64,000 bases of DNA from Wurfbainia villosa (GCA_025175895.1 CM045990.1:57227704-57291703), one strand, 5' to 3'; positions 34,816 through 47,010 are shown, counted from the first letter of the stretch. The notes: generated from the letters alone by a model not told the origin. Translations and numbers: made by a program.

Positions 34816-35970
34816 CTCTTTTGTTACCTTGATGGGCAATCACTATATACCCTCCGACTCGAGAACTCTCGACTTCGGAGGGATCCGCTTTTTAAAAATA
34901 ATTAGAGATAGGTAACACTCTACCTTCTCTTTTGAAATTGAGTACACAAAGCGAAAATGAATACAAAAATTAAGAGCTAAATTATACCGACACTAATGGA
35001 AATTTCGAAGTAGGCACGGAGTATCGGAAATGCATCTTTGTGAGGAAATGAAGCTCTAGTGGACGAGGATGAATAGAGGCAGCACTTTGACGTAGTAGCA
35101 GTGTTCTAGTCGGAGTTGATTGAGCATCATTTTTATAAACCTTTTCCAGTCGACTGGAATGTCTTCCAGTCGACTCCACATCAGCCCGTCGATATGGAAC
35201 TTCTGGTCTTCCAATTGACTGAACACGCTCCAGTCGACTCCAGGTCACCCAACTCCACATCGAAAAGTTTCCCTCTTCAATCGACTGAAACTCCCCAGTC
35301 GACTGAAACTCTTTCCATTTGCACTACCAGATCTTCGATCGATCACCAGCTAATCGTGCCAATTAGGTATCCAGTCGACTAACCCATACCCAGTCAACTG
35401 ACCCATACCCAGTCGACTTGACTTCAGTCGACTAGAATCCATTCAGTCGACTAATCCCTACAAAATAAGATTAGCACAAATAGATAATATCAAATATGAT
35501 AGCAGTAGTAATACTGCTCGATCTCAACTTCTAAGTCCCACGCAGACTCTTCGTCGAATTTGCGCCTAGTTTTGTCCCCCTACAGAGGACTCGGCCTCAC
35601 CTCTCCACTCGAGGCTTACCTGTCGGCTACCTGTCGGACTTACCATTCTTAACATCCGATCTGACCCACCAGAGCTTCCACCAGCTGTTTGGTCTACCTG
35701 ACCCAGTTGAACTTTTTACCGATTATCCGGTCTTCTAACTCAACTGGTCTTCATGTCAAATGTCCGGTCCGCTCAACCCATCTAGACTTTATGCATGGTG
35801 TCCGATCCTCCTGATCTGTCAAGACATTTGCCTAGTATCCAATCAACACGACCTACTAAGACTTCCTGTCAAGCTTGCACACTTAACACTGATATTAGAA
35901 CACAAGTAAATCCTAACTTTAACTATGGTTCATACATCAAAACCAAGGAGTGATGCTTTCTGCATCAACA
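34816..35970 (-). repeat. TE7 3' LTR, main part
   Basis: It continues from 27100 after TE8 and matches 45815-46899 plus 55105-55169. On the minus strand it begins TGTTGATGCA at 35970 after a polypurine tract. CAGTCGACTG-type sites cluster at 35145-35455. A TATA-like TTTATAAAAA is at about 35130-35142. Confidence 0.85.
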
Positions 35971-36936
35971 ATCTCTCCCTTTTTGATGTGTGACAACAAA
36001 TCAATTAAAGTTAGGAAAATCAAACTGCAATATCCAATTATAGCATATATCATAAATGCATTGGGTTAAAAATGTATATGCATGAAATGCTCATGCATAA
36101 AAGACTTTAAATTTTTAAATCTCCCTCTCTTTAAGTCTCTTCTCTCTAACTTTAAATCTCCTCTCTCCCTCTTTGACATACATTAAAATCAAAATTAAGT
36201 TCAAAATGCCACAACTTTAAAGCTGAGAATTAAAGTTTTAATCAAAAAAAATTTTTATCAAAAATGCTTAAGCTTTATCAATACTCCCCCCGAATGTATT
36301 CAATAAGATTTTCTTTTAAAGATGGGATCTCCTCCTTTATCTTTGGGTTTCGAAATTTTCAAAAAATTAAATTTCTAAAATTTTCAAAACTCTTAATGTC
36401 TCAATTTTCAAAATTTATCAATACTCCCCTTAGAAATAATTTCTTAGCATCTTAATTTTCAAAAACTTTGACACTCCCCCTTAAAATTCATCAAAATTTT
36501 AATTTTCAAAACTCCTCCTCAATAAAAATATTTTTCAAATTCAAAATTCTAACTCCCCCTCAATAAAAGTATTTTTCAAATTTTCAAAATTCTAACTCCC
36601 CTTAAAAATATTTTTCAAATTTTCCATTTTCAAAATTCTTTCTACCCCTTAAAAATATTTTTCAAATATTCAATCTTTCTCTCCCTTAATTTTTTTTTTA
36701 ATTTAAAAAACTTTTCAAAATTTTTTTAAAGATTTTCAAAACTCCCCCTTAATAATAGCTAAAAGATTTAAATGAACCTTAAAATTTTTAAAATTTTCAA
36801 GATGATGCAAATGTGATAGAAAATATGTCCAACTCTGAATTCCTAGTCTACCAAGCATAATTCAAATCACAACCAAGATTTAAAAGTTATCAAATTTATT
36901 AATTAAGCTCAAATAGTAACAACTAGCATAACAGTC
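35971..36936 (-). other. TE7 3' non-coding region with an array of polypurine tracts
   Basis: On the minus strand the terminal tract AAAAAGGGAGAGAT (35971-35984) abuts the LTR. Upstream, from about 36285 to 36750, at least nine purine tracts of the AAGGGGGAGT type (about 36288, 36425, 36473, 36510, 36552, 36595, 36641, 36683 and 36739) alternate with AAATTTGAAAAATATTTTT-like spacers. No gene is seen. Confidence 0.75.
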
Positions 36937-37549
36937 CTAGTCAGAAGAGGAAAGTGGAGGAGGAGGAGGTGGATGACCCATGCTCCAAGACCTAAGAAAC
37001 TTCATCATCTCTCGATGGTCCTCTCTCTGCGCCTGGAACATCTACATCATCTCAAGATGACAAGCCTGATGCTGCTGCTCCTGGCACTACATCGCATCCT
37101 CCAATCTAGATAATCTCTCTGCAACACCAGGAGGTGCTGGAATCCCAAGAAATTGTGATAGACTGTCGAATCCTAGGGCTTCCTGATGCTTAGACTCAAA
37201 GTGGTGATCGAGGCCAATCTCAGGCTCAGGCTCCTACTCCGACTCAGGCTGGGGTTGGGGTTGAGGGTCATCTCTCTTCCATGCTAGGATATTTTTCTCA
37301 TCTAAATCTATTTTAGCTAAACCAAATTGCTTAGAACCTATCATGTCATACTCAGTAAGTTGTTTGATGTTACCTGTGGTAACATCAAATCCTAATGTGG
37401 CTAGTAAGGATGTGATGACATGGCAGTAAGGTAAATGTGCCTTCCTGCTAGTAACTGACCTAGAATGATGAATGATAAATGATGGAATGAAACATTTACA
37501 AACTAATGTCTAAATCTAATCTATGATTAAGTGCATAAAGTAGAAATGT
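36937..37549 (-). pseudogene. TE7 plant-transposon-type domain, C-terminal remnant
   Basis: On the minus strand a frame reads SRKAHLPYCHVITSLL, GFDVTT, AWKRDDPQPQPQ and a proline-rich end PPPPPPLSSSD, with three in-frame stops. The LPY..VIT.LL pattern and Pro/Gln/Glu tail resemble the putative plant transposon protein domain often found in plant LTR elements outside pol. It is the continuation of 41947-42606 interrupted by the CACTA element. Confidence 0.55.
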
Positions 37550-37575
37550 CACTACAACAAAAATGCTAAAAGACA

Positions 37576-37870
37576 ACACCACAAAGACAATGGTTTTAGG
37601 AGAAACCGTTGTGATTTTGATAAAAGACAACGGTTTTTGACAAAACCGTTGTCTTTGAGCGTCCATATAACACAAAAGACAATGGTTTTACACTATTCGT
37701 TGTCGTTGAGCATATTTTTTTTTAATCAACAACACATTTTACAATGATTTTCCAGAACTGTTGTCTTTAAGTTTTTTTTTTATCTTAACAACAGTTGGGA
37801 CAATGCTGCAATCAACCGTTGCCAATGAGAATATTTTTGTAACGTTTAGCACAACGGTAAAAAATTATTG
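37576..37870. repeat. TE9 left subterminal repeats
   Basis: Units such as GACAACGGTTTT and AAAACCGTTGTC alternate in orientation; 37626-37653 is an almost perfect palindrome. Such arrays are binding sites for the TNPA-type protein in characterised En/Spm elements. Confidence 0.85.
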
Positions 37871-39247
37871 TCGTTGTGATAATATTACAACGGTTTTAAA
37901 CCGTTGTCAATGAAATTTTAAAAGTTTATAATACTATTTTTTTTAATTATTTTTACTATTTTTTAAAAATTATTGGAAATAATACAACGGTGATTTTTTT
38001 TAATACTATTAATACTATTTTTTTATTATAATACAACGGTGAAATTATTTTTTTTATTATTAATACTATTTTTTTTTAATTATTGAAAATAAGTTTTTTT
38101 AAAAAAAAATATAAATATATACGTTTACAACAATATATTTAAAAGTTTATATATATTTTTTAAACAATATATTACAACAATAATTTTTTTAAAAGTTTAT
38201 ATATATTTAAAAATTTGTTAGGTTAAATAATTCTTCCCTAAACTTCTCCGTCGTTCCTACTTCCCAAAAACCTCCGCCGTTCCTACTTCCCAAAAAACCT
38301 CCGTCGTTCTCCGTTGCGCGTTCGTCCATCCCTTCTTCTTCCGCGCTGCCTTCTCACGGTTGCTCGCCCTCTATTCGTTCTCTTCATTTTCCGACGGTCA
38401 TTGCTCGACCTCCGTCCGTTGACCTTCGTCCATCGTTCAGCGTCCTGATTTCGTCCGAACAGGTTCAACGTCATAAACTCTTGCTTTATGGTTATCATGT
38501 TGTGCCTTCAAACCTTTATTGGTTAAGAAGGTTTGAGTTGGATTGTTTGGTCAACCAAACATTCATAAATGAAAAAATTTCAAGAAAATAGGCTAAAATG
38601 GTATTTTCTTCATTTGTTTCTGTCCATTGAATATGTGGAATTAAGTTTAAAACCTGAATGGTCACATATGGAGAAATTCATTTGTTTCTGTCCATTGAAC
38701 CTTAATCTCATTGTCACAGATATCCAGTATCTGCTCATGTAGAAAATCCAGTTAGTGTTCCAACCTTATTCTTCATGAATATTATTCACCTTATATCATC
38801 CTTTGTACATCGTATTTATCTATTCTAGAAGCCATTCTCTCGGTATTCTATAATATAAAATGTCTGTTTCTAAATTTAGTTTAAATTTTTTACTTTATAG
38901 TGCCTTCCAACCCCTGAAATTTATATTTAATTCACTGAACAGCTGCTTTGTCTGTATTTATCGTTAGTTTCTACTAAAGATGATATTTATCTGTCTCCAT
39001 ATATTGATCTTTATTTTAGTTTGAAGCCATTCTCTCCATTTTCTATAATATGAAAAGTCAATTTCTAACTTTAGCTTAGGTGGACAGCCAGATCATATAC
39101 AAATTTAAGTTACTTCATATTACCTTCTTATCCTGGAAATATAAGTTTGATACATTGAAGCATCTACTGCTGCTTTATTAATGATCTAGTGGTGTTAAGT
39201 ATTATGAAGGTTTATTTAATTGTCAATTGATGTTTTTATGCACTAGA

Positions 39248-40018
39248 ATGGACAAAGAATGGATGTTTAAGGATAGATTATCACCTGAGTATGTGTATGG
39301 AGTAGAGTCCTTCTTGCAATTTGCAGTGCAAAATTCGAGTGATTCTAATGCAATATCTTGTCCATGTGCCATGTGTGGTAACCTAAGAAGGAATAGTATT
39401 GATGTCACAAGGACTCATTTAAGAAGTAATTATATGGATTTAACATACGTAGTGTGGATATGGCATGGAGAAAAACCCTCATTTGCCAACTTAATGAATG
39501 ATAGTGAACAAGGCCAACAAGGTGAACAGAATTTCTTTGATGAGAAGCTTGTAGATATGGTAAATGCGACATAAGAATATGATGAGAATCCAACTACATT
39601 CAATAACTTACTCCATGATATTGAGAAACCTTTATATCCTGGATGTACAAAATTTACAAAGTTATCTGCCATTGTTAAATTGTACAACTTGAAAGCCAAA
39701 TATAGTTGGAGCGATAAAGGATTCACATACATTCTTTCTTTGTTGGGAGAAATGCTTCCAGATGGTAATGAATTGCCTTTATCAGTGTATGCTGCGAAGA
39801 AATCCTTGACTGCATTGGGTATGGACTATGAAAAAATCCATGCATGTCCTAATGATTGTATCTTATATCGGAAGGAATACGCAGATTGTATTAATTGTCC
39901 TACTTGTGGGTTTTCAAGATGGAAGAATTTCAACATTGTGTTGCTTACTTGTTATTTGTTTTTCTTAATATTTGCACATATTTTTTACAATTGTGTTGCT
40001 GTCAAGCTAATTTTATAA
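39248..40018 (+). pseudogene. TE9 TNP2-like transposase, N-terminal part, one stop
   Basis: ATG 39248 opens a transposase-associated domain (MDKEWM, RLSPEYVYGVESFL, CPCAMCGNLRR, HLRSNYMDLTY, WIWHGE). A TAA at 39572-39574 interrupts the frame. The same frame continues with LYPGCTKFTKLSA, LYNLKAKYSWSD, EMLPDGNELP, HACPNDCILYRKEY and C..C.CGFSRWK, the start of the TNP2 transposase domain. The rest of TNP2 is deleted; the last 30 codons or so after SRWK look like intron or deletion-junction sequence. Two Cys pairs suggest zinc binding. The protein would not be functional. Confidence 0.85.
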
Positions 40019-40944
40019 TTTTTTGTTTTCATCAATGCTATGTTGCTATCTTTGAGACCATTAATGTTAACTGGCCTTGTCTTTAAATGTATAAGGGTGG
40101 ATTGAATATAACTATTTCAAGTATTTATCATATTGATCAATAACAATAATGAAAATGCCATCATGTAGGATGCATATGGCTTTAGTATTTAATGATTGGG
40201 TTTCTAGTTCCAAAAGCACTAAATGAAGATACTTGTAAATAAAGTCAAGAAAATTACAGACGTTTTATTTTTATTTTATGTTATGTGGTAGCATAATTAT
40301 AGAATACTCTTGCTATATATTGAGTTTCTTTCTTCAGAAGTCATTTATATGATGATTTGTCAAATACAACATGGTAATGGTACTAACGTGCATTATTCAT
40401 GACCATTTATAAGTTATCACCTCTTGCGATCTCAACTGTAGCATTACAGAGTTCCATCTCTGTAAATTTGAGAATTGCTAGGATAGGAGAATTAGACATT
40501 AAATAAACAAATAACAGGCTTATATGAGCGAGCAAGACTTATGCATCAGATGTAATGTCAGGTAAATGCATGATGGCACTAGTGGTTTGCCAAGTTTTCT
40601 TTCTTGTTGTTTTCCTAAAGCAAACCCTAGGTTCCGGCTCTAGACCCCTTATTATGTGGTTTTCTGGTACCTATTATTATCTTTTCAATCATGTGATAGG
40701 AACACAAAGCGTAAAGATGCCTGACTACAACCAGATGCACATATACTATATATCTGTTTGCTTAATGCAATGAAGAAAGCTTCGTGGAGAAATGACCATC
40801 AAATTTTTACTCGTGGAGAAATGACCATCAAATTTCCCTTATGACAACTTTTTTTTCCCTTATGACAACTTTTTTTTTTGTCGTATGTAATTTATGTATC
40901 AAATTTTACTATCAGAATAACTACTATAATTTTTTCCATCACAG

Positions 40945-41260
40945 GTTCCCCTTCAATCGGATGGAGCTCAATGCGGTTATTTTGTTTTGCGATATATGAG
41001 AGAGATAATTGAAGGTGCTGCATCCTTTAACAAGTCTTCCCTACGATCAATAGTAATATTAGATATATTTTCAAATTTTCTTATTGATACCATAGTGTTT
41101 AATTACATTTTCATTCATTTATTCACATGCAGTTCGCAAAATCTGTGATAGCTGCAAAGAAAATTGATGAAGTACGCTCGGAGTGAGCTGAATGCATACA
41201 AGATCACATATCTGATGATTATGAGAGATTTAAGTGTACATACCTCTTTTGGTTACATGT
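40945..41260 (+). pseudogene. TE9 Ulp1-like (C48) protease C-terminal fragment
   Basis: After a plausible splice acceptor (ACAG) the frame reads VPLQSDGAQCGYFVLRYMREIIEG, matching the end of the Ulp1/SENP cysteine protease fold: the Gln and the catalytic Cys in QCG are present. The upstream His and Asp region is missing. Such domains accompany transposases in some plant CACTA and Mutator elements. A second short exon-like part (41133-41186) ends in a stop. Confidence 0.6.
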
Positions 41261-41479
41261 GGTAATCTATAAGTGTTTTGCTTATTATGCATAATACTTT
41301 GGGTGCATATGATGTGCAGTTGTTTTGCCACAGTACTTTTTAATATATATGTTTCTAAGAGTGATCATTTAAAATGTGATGTGACCTTGTACTTTACATT
41401 GCTACAAGTGCGAGTGTATATGTGTTTTCTATAATTCTTTTTGATGTTGTATGATTTATATTAAAAATGCAACACTATA

Positions 41480-41855
41480 AATCTACAACGGTTTATTGTG
41501 TTCTAGAGTAACCATTGAGAAATGACAATGGTGAAAAACCATTGTCTATGAGCAAAAAAATTCGTGGTAAATCGGGGGTCGGTCAAAGACAACGGTGAAA
41601 GACCGTTGTAGATTTAAGGAAACGACAACGGTGAAAACCCGTTATCTATGAGTAAAAAAATCCGTGGTAAATCGACCCGTTGTGAAAAGTGGTTCGGTCA
41701 AAGACAATGGTTAAAAATCGTTGTCTTATCCTTCAAACGACAATGGTTTTTCACCGTTGTCTTTGCCCGAACCACTTTTCACAATGGGTCGATTTACTAC
41801 AGATTTTTTTGCTAATAGACAACGATTTTTCACCGTTGTCTATTCGATTTTTTGT
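41480..41855. repeat. TE9 right subterminal repeats
   Basis: ACAACGGTGAAAAACCGTTGTC-like units occur in both orientations, spaced about 40-60 bp, up to the terminal inverted repeat. Confidence 0.85.
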
Positions 41856-41946
41856 TGTAGTGTGTATGATAGGGACACATCATCGCGATGTCCCTAGTGG
41901 TGAGTGGCAAAATGTAGTTCACTATAACTTGATATAGGGCATAGTC

Positions 41947-42606
41947 CTATACTCTGAGTCTAGTGGAACTAAAGATACTCACAGATGGAGTCCTCTCCTC
42001 ACCAAATAGATGCAAGTATATCCTATCTAATGTAATGTGCGAGTAGGGGTCACCGTACGGTAACTCCATAGATGGAAAACATGCCACCGGACATGATGAA
42101 TGCATGAGTCCTAGATGCTCTCTCAACATAGAGAGGGTAAAAATAAAATCCTTACCCTGTACTCTAGTCGAATATGCAAGATCATCAATTTTACTAAAGT
42201 TATTGAAAAACTCTACACATAGATCTATGTTAATAGAGTTTTTACAATAAACTAATTTCTCTAATCCGTAATGTGCTATGACCTCCATAATAGGCATGCA
42301 TGATTTACTAAAAAATGATCTACTAATGTATTTAGTAGGCATGGGAGTATAAAGCATGTTTTCAAAATTGTTAATCAAGCATTCATTCAATAAAAATTTT
42401 ACTTCATAACCAGCATCACATAACTGACTTATACTAAGTAAGTTAAATTTGAAATTCTCTACAAGCAAAACTTTTCGTATAATAAAATTTGACTCTAATT
42501 CAATGTTACCTAATCCAATTACCTTAAGTTTGTCGTTATTTCCAAAGGCGACTGAACCTAGATTCTTATAGCTTAATTTTAAGAACTTTTGACTATCTCC
42601 AGTCAT
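41947..42606 (-). pseudogene. TE7 protease/pre-integrase start fused to a plant-transposon-type domain
   Basis: The 219-codon frame starts with the copia protease to pre-integrase linker (MTGDSQKF, SVAFGNNDKLKVIGLG, KVLLVENFKFNLLSISQLCDAGY), homologous to codons 12-80 of the TE10 pol. Around codon 88 it changes to unrelated sequence (SFFSKSCMPIMEVIAHYGLEKL, VEFFNNFSKI, STRVQGKDFIFTLSMLREHLGL, LPYGDPYSHITL) whose pattern resembles the putative plant transposon protein domain. The catalytic DSG lies just upstream of 42606 but with a stop between. The junction may mark deletion of the rest of pol. The domain assignment is tentative. Confidence 0.55.
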
Positions 42607-43693
42607 ATGTCTGGAGCAGCCACTATCCAGAATTCATTCGTCCATTCTGGAGTCCTACATGAATTAAAACTTTTTAAGATAATTCACACCTTGAATAAGA
42701 TGAATTATCTTGAATTGATTTGTGTTGTAAATTTGTTAAGTTAAGTTTAGTTTAAGTGAGTTTGTTTAGTTTAAGTTAAGTTGAGTTTAGTTTAAGTAAA
42801 TTTGTGAAGTTAGATTTATTTTAAGTAAATTTATTAAGCTTAGTTTAAGTAAATTTGTTTGTTTAAGTAAATTGTTTGTTAAGGTAATTTGTTAAGTTAA
42901 GTTTAAGTAAATTTGTTAAGCTTAGTTTAAGTAAATTTTCTTAAGTTTCATAAATTGTATTAAACTAATTAAGTTTGATCAAATTCTATATCATCTCATT
43001 CAAGCTAGGTTTTCAATACATGTTACTCCTATGAATTTTGTGAGATGAGGATTTCTTTTTATCTTAATTAAATTTAATGAGCAATTTAAAATTTTTTAAA
43101 CTTGTGTTAGATTCAAGCTTAGCTTGAGCTAGTCAAATAGATTTTTCCAACATTGACTTCCAAGTCATGGTGAGGCATACGACCTTCTTGGATATCGGAG
43201 CAACGACCACTTCCTAGACAAAGTCAATGAAGGAATCAAGTACTTGATTCACTTTGAACTAAGCCTTGGTCTAACTAGTCAAAGACTTAGTGAGTTAGCT
43301 TCGGTCAATTCCACTCGACTTAGGGCACTAGGTCATGGCGAGGTACATGGCCTTCTTGGATATCGAAGCAATGATCACTTCCTAGACATGCACTTCAAAG
43401 AGCTTCCCTTACTTACTATCAGTTTACTTTGTCTTAGTACTAGGTTGTTCAAGTTTAAACTACTTTGTTTCCTATCTAGTCCATTCTAAAATAAGCAAGT
43501 AAAGTAAACTAAAGCATGCAAGAGTTTAACTAAACAAGGAAACAAGCAAAGTGTTAGCTCCTCCTAAGTGATAGCTAGGTTGAGTTTTGTTCACTAAGTG
43601 AACTTGACTCTTGGGAAACCAAAATTGATTTGGTCCAACTTGGTTGACTAAGCTAGACTTAGGAACTCATGCTTGGACTCGATTCTTAGCATT
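42607..43693 (-). other. TE7 region between gag and protease remnant
   Basis: No clear frame. 42722-42952 is a degenerate tandem repeat of GTTTAAGTAAATTTGTTAAG-like units (20-24 bp). 43140-43400 has two copies of a segment with GGTCATGGCGAGG.A...GCCTTCTTGGATATCG.AGCAA.GA.CACTTCCTAGACA, at about 43165 and 43333. Confidence 0.6.
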
Positions 43694-45003
43694 TCATCTA
43701 AGTAATGAAATGTATGATTTATAGGAGGATTTAGCTTTGTGTTCGAGTTCGGACTTGTTATACATGGCTCGCTGAGATCCAAGCATCATGTTGAGATACT
43801 TGGAGCCTGAAGTGAACTTTTTCAACGATCCGGTTAGATCTTCTACTTGCCTTTTTAGGACCGAGTTCTCTTCCTCAAGCTTTGCAACTTGAGTTGAGTC
43901 TCTATCCTTAATTTGGCAAGTCGAAGTCTTCGAGTTGACTTGCTTCTTAAGTACTTGAACTTCCTTAAGCAGCGAGTCGACTCGATTCTCGGACTTAGCT
44001 AACTTCCTATCTAGGCATGCAATTATATTGTACAACTTATCTTCTAAGGGAGAAGTTACCTCGTCTAGTCCTTCAGAAACGGATGTGGATCCATGGTTTC
44101 TCTCAGATTCGAAATCGGACTAGTACTCGGCTCCGAAGCTTGATTCGGCCATAAATGCCATGAAGCTTCTCTTTGTCTCTTCTGTGTCCGACTCTTCCAA
44201 GGACGATTCGTCCCAAGTTGCCTTAAGCACTTCCTTCTTCTTTTCCTTTTTTGGTTTTCTTCCCTTTTTAGATTCACACATTCCGATTTGTAGTGTCCCT
44301 TTCCATTGCACTCATAGCATGTCACTTACGATCGGGGTCTCGGCTTGTTGTCGATGACTTTCTTAGCATCCTTCTTCGTAAACTTTTTTCTCCAGTTGAA
44401 CATCTTCCGGACCATATTTATGATTTCCTCTTCTCCGTTTGGATCCGACTCCGACTCGTCTTCGGACTCACTTTTCATTTTTCTTTTCTTTTTGGTCGAA
44501 CCTGCCACTAAAGCAATACCATTCTTGGTTTGACCTAAGTTAGCTTATTTGTGTAGTTCAAATTCGCAAAATAATTCATCTAGTCTAATTGTGAAAAGAT
44601 CCCTGGAAACCTTATAAGCATCAATGATGGATGTCCATAAGGGGTTCCTCAGGAATGCCTTAAGTGTATACTTAATTACATCCCTATTTTCTATTTGGTG
44701 TCTGATTAAATGTAATCCATTTAAAATGTCTTTTATTCTCGTATGAAGTTGATTAGAATTTTCATTTTCGTTCATTTTACAATTAAATAGTTTATTAAGT
44801 AACATATCCTGTTTAGCTATCCTAGTGACATTTGTACCTTCATGTAATTCAATTAATTTGTCCCATAATTCCTTAGAGTTTTCGAATGGACCCACTCTAT
44901 TGAGCTCTTCTTTGGTAAGTCCGCATTGCAAGGTGTTAAGCACCTTGTAATTGACTTGAGTCCATTTTCTAACTTCCGCGGTCCATTTCTTCGATTCTAA
45001 CAA
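43694..45003 (-). pseudogene. gag: TE7 gag in four broken frames
   Basis: 44545-45003 (152 codons) holds the copia gag domain (NTLQCGLTKEELNRVGPFENSKELWDKL, LIELHEGTN, RLDELFCEFELHK). 44326-44508 is a Lys/acidic-Ser stretch. 44065-44325 begins with the zinc knuckle CYECNGKGHYKSEC. 43694-44035 is a coiled-coil-like tail (KLAKSENRVDSLLKEVQVLKKQ, SQRAMYNKSELEHK). The order matches the gag of TE10, which is its closest relative here. Multiple frame changes and stops make it non-functional. Confidence 0.82.
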
Positions 45004-45254
45004 TTCACCTGAGTCGTCTACTGGAGAGATGAACCCTTTCCTAATCGAAAATCAAACCTCTAGGTCGGTTTTCAGATAGTACTTTATTCATCTTTTCCAG
45101 TAGAAAAAGTCCTCTCCGTTGAAAAGAGGAGGGCAAACGGTGTTATACCATTCTTAGTGCGACATTACTAAATAAATCTTTTATTAATAGATTTTTTATT
45201 TAAATTAATTAAAATTGAAAATTATTCGTAGAGTTATTTAAATTAAATAATATT

Positions 45255-45568
45255 GTGCAAGAATTAAATTTATACTAATTGCAAAAATTAATAAAAAATT
45301 ATACTAATTGCAAAAATTAATAGAAAATTATTCTATGTGCAAAATTTAATAGTAAATTAATCTAAGTGTAATAATTAATGAAAAATTTATTCTAAATGAA
45401 ACTATTAATGAAAAATTATTCTAAATGAATTAATTAATGAAAAATTATTCCAAATTCAAAAAATTAATAAAAAATATTCTAAATGAAGAAAATTAATAAA
45501 AATTATTCTAAATGCAGAAAATTAATAAAAATTATTTTAAAGGCAGAAAATTAATAAAAATTATTCTA
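45255..45568 (-). repeat. AT-rich tandem repeat in the TE7 leader
   Basis: About eleven diverged units of 26-31 bp built on ATTAATAAAAAATTATTCTAAATG lie between the primer site and gag. Later units (45470-45565) are nearly identical. Confidence 0.8.
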
Positions 45569-45609
45569 AAGCTCTCGACGGTTGTTGCACTAAATTCGAA
45601 GTACCCCCG

Positions 45610-45620
45610 CTCTGATACTA
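45610..45620 (-). other. TE7 primer binding site, mutated
   Basis: The minus strand reads TAGTATCAGAG where the relatives have TGGTATCAGAG, two bases inside the LTR. Confidence 0.65.
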
Positions 45621-45622
45621 AT

Positions 45623-46899
45623 TGTATGATCGAAATATTCCGAGAGAGATGGGTGAATCTCGGAGGTTACAATTTTCTTTAGATTTTAAAACTTATATTT
45701 TATATTTTGAAATCGTTAAAGAGTATGCAGCGGAAATAAAATAAGATAGAGGCAAGCTTCTTTTACTTGGTTCACAACCCTAACTGGGTTGCTACTCCAA
45801 GGCCTGTAGCTCTTCCGAGAGTCACCTCGATGGGCAATCACTATATATCCTCCGACTCGAGAACTCTCGACTTCGGAAGGGTTCACTTTTTACAAATAAT
45901 TTGAGATAAGTAACACTCTACCTTCTCTTTTCAAATTGAGTACACAAAGCGAAAATGGATACAAAAAATAAGAGTTAAGTTATACCGACACAAATAGAAA
46001 TTTCGAAGTAGGCACGATGTGTCGGAAATGCGTCTTTGTGAGGAAATGAAGCTCTAGTGGACGAGGATGAATAAAGACAGCACTTCGACGTAGTAATAGT
46101 GTTCTATTCGGAGCTGGTCAAGCATTTATTTTATAAACCTTTTCTAGTCGACTGGAATGTCTTCCGGTCGACTCCACATCAGCCCATCAATATGGAACTT
46201 TTGGTCTTCTAATCGACTGAACACGCTCTAGTCGACTCCAAGTCACCCAACTCCGTATCGAGAAGTTTGCCTCTTCAGTCGACTGAAACTCCCCAGTCGA
46301 CTAAAACTCTTTCCATTTGCGCTGTCAGATCTTCGATCAATCACCAACTAATCCTGTCAACTAGGTATCCAGTCGACTGACCTATACCCACTCGACTTGA
46401 CTTCAGTCGACTAGAATCCATTCAGTTTACTAATCCCTACAAAACAAGATTAGCACAAATAGATAATATCAAATATGATGAGCAGTAATACACTGCCGAT
46501 AATCAAGCTTTCTACGGGCCAGTCCGCTTACGCTGACTCTTCGCCTGAATCGACACTTATTCTAGCTTTGTCTCCTCACTGAGGACCTCGACCACCTCTC
46601 CACTGCCTCGAGGCTTACCTCGGGCCGCCACCGTCGCAGTTCTTGACATCCGATCTGACCCACCAGGGCTTCCACCAGTTGTTCGGTCTACCTGATCCAG
46701 CTGGACTTTTTGTTGATTGTCCAGTCTCCTGACCCGACAAGTTTTCATGCCAAATGTCCGGTCCACTCAACCCATATGGACTTCATGCTTGGTGTCCGGT
46801 CCTCCTAATCTATCAAGATATTTGCCTAGTATCCAGTCAATACAACATACTAAGACTTCCTATCAAGCCTTCACATTTAACACTGATATTAGAATATAA
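45623..46899 (-). repeat. TE7 5' LTR, main part
   Basis: It matches 26913-27100 plus 34816-35900. It is cut by TE10 at TATAA (46895-46899). At 46485-46640 the two LTR copies differ far more than elsewhere. Confidence 0.86.
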
Positions 46900-47010
46900 T
46901 GTCGGTGCAACAATGCTCCAAGCATTTATATGTTTTGATGTTTGGCTAATCATCTAAGTTAGGCAATATCTTGTGATCTAATTAAGCATGTGTTTAAGTG
47001 ACAGGGAAAT

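Larger units (their letters stand above)
37550..41862 (+). mobile_element. TE9: internally deleted CACTA (En/Spm) DNA transposon
   Basis: Ends are CACTACAACAAAAA and its reverse complement, flanked by TGT on both sides (37547-37549 and 41863-41865), the 3-bp duplication of CACTA elements. Subterminal regions (37576-37870 and 41480-41855) are packed with GACAACGGTTTT / AAAACCGTTGTC units in both orientations. Inside are the N-terminal part of a TNP2-type transposase (39248-40018) and the end of a Ulp1-like cysteine protease domain (40945-41260). The catalytic transposase core is missing, so it is non-autonomous. It is inserted in TE7. Confidence 0.92.

Noticed and set aside
43244..43489. 81-codon plus-strand frame in TE7
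   Set aside because: It runs against the element's direction, and its sequence is a duplicated non-coding segment.
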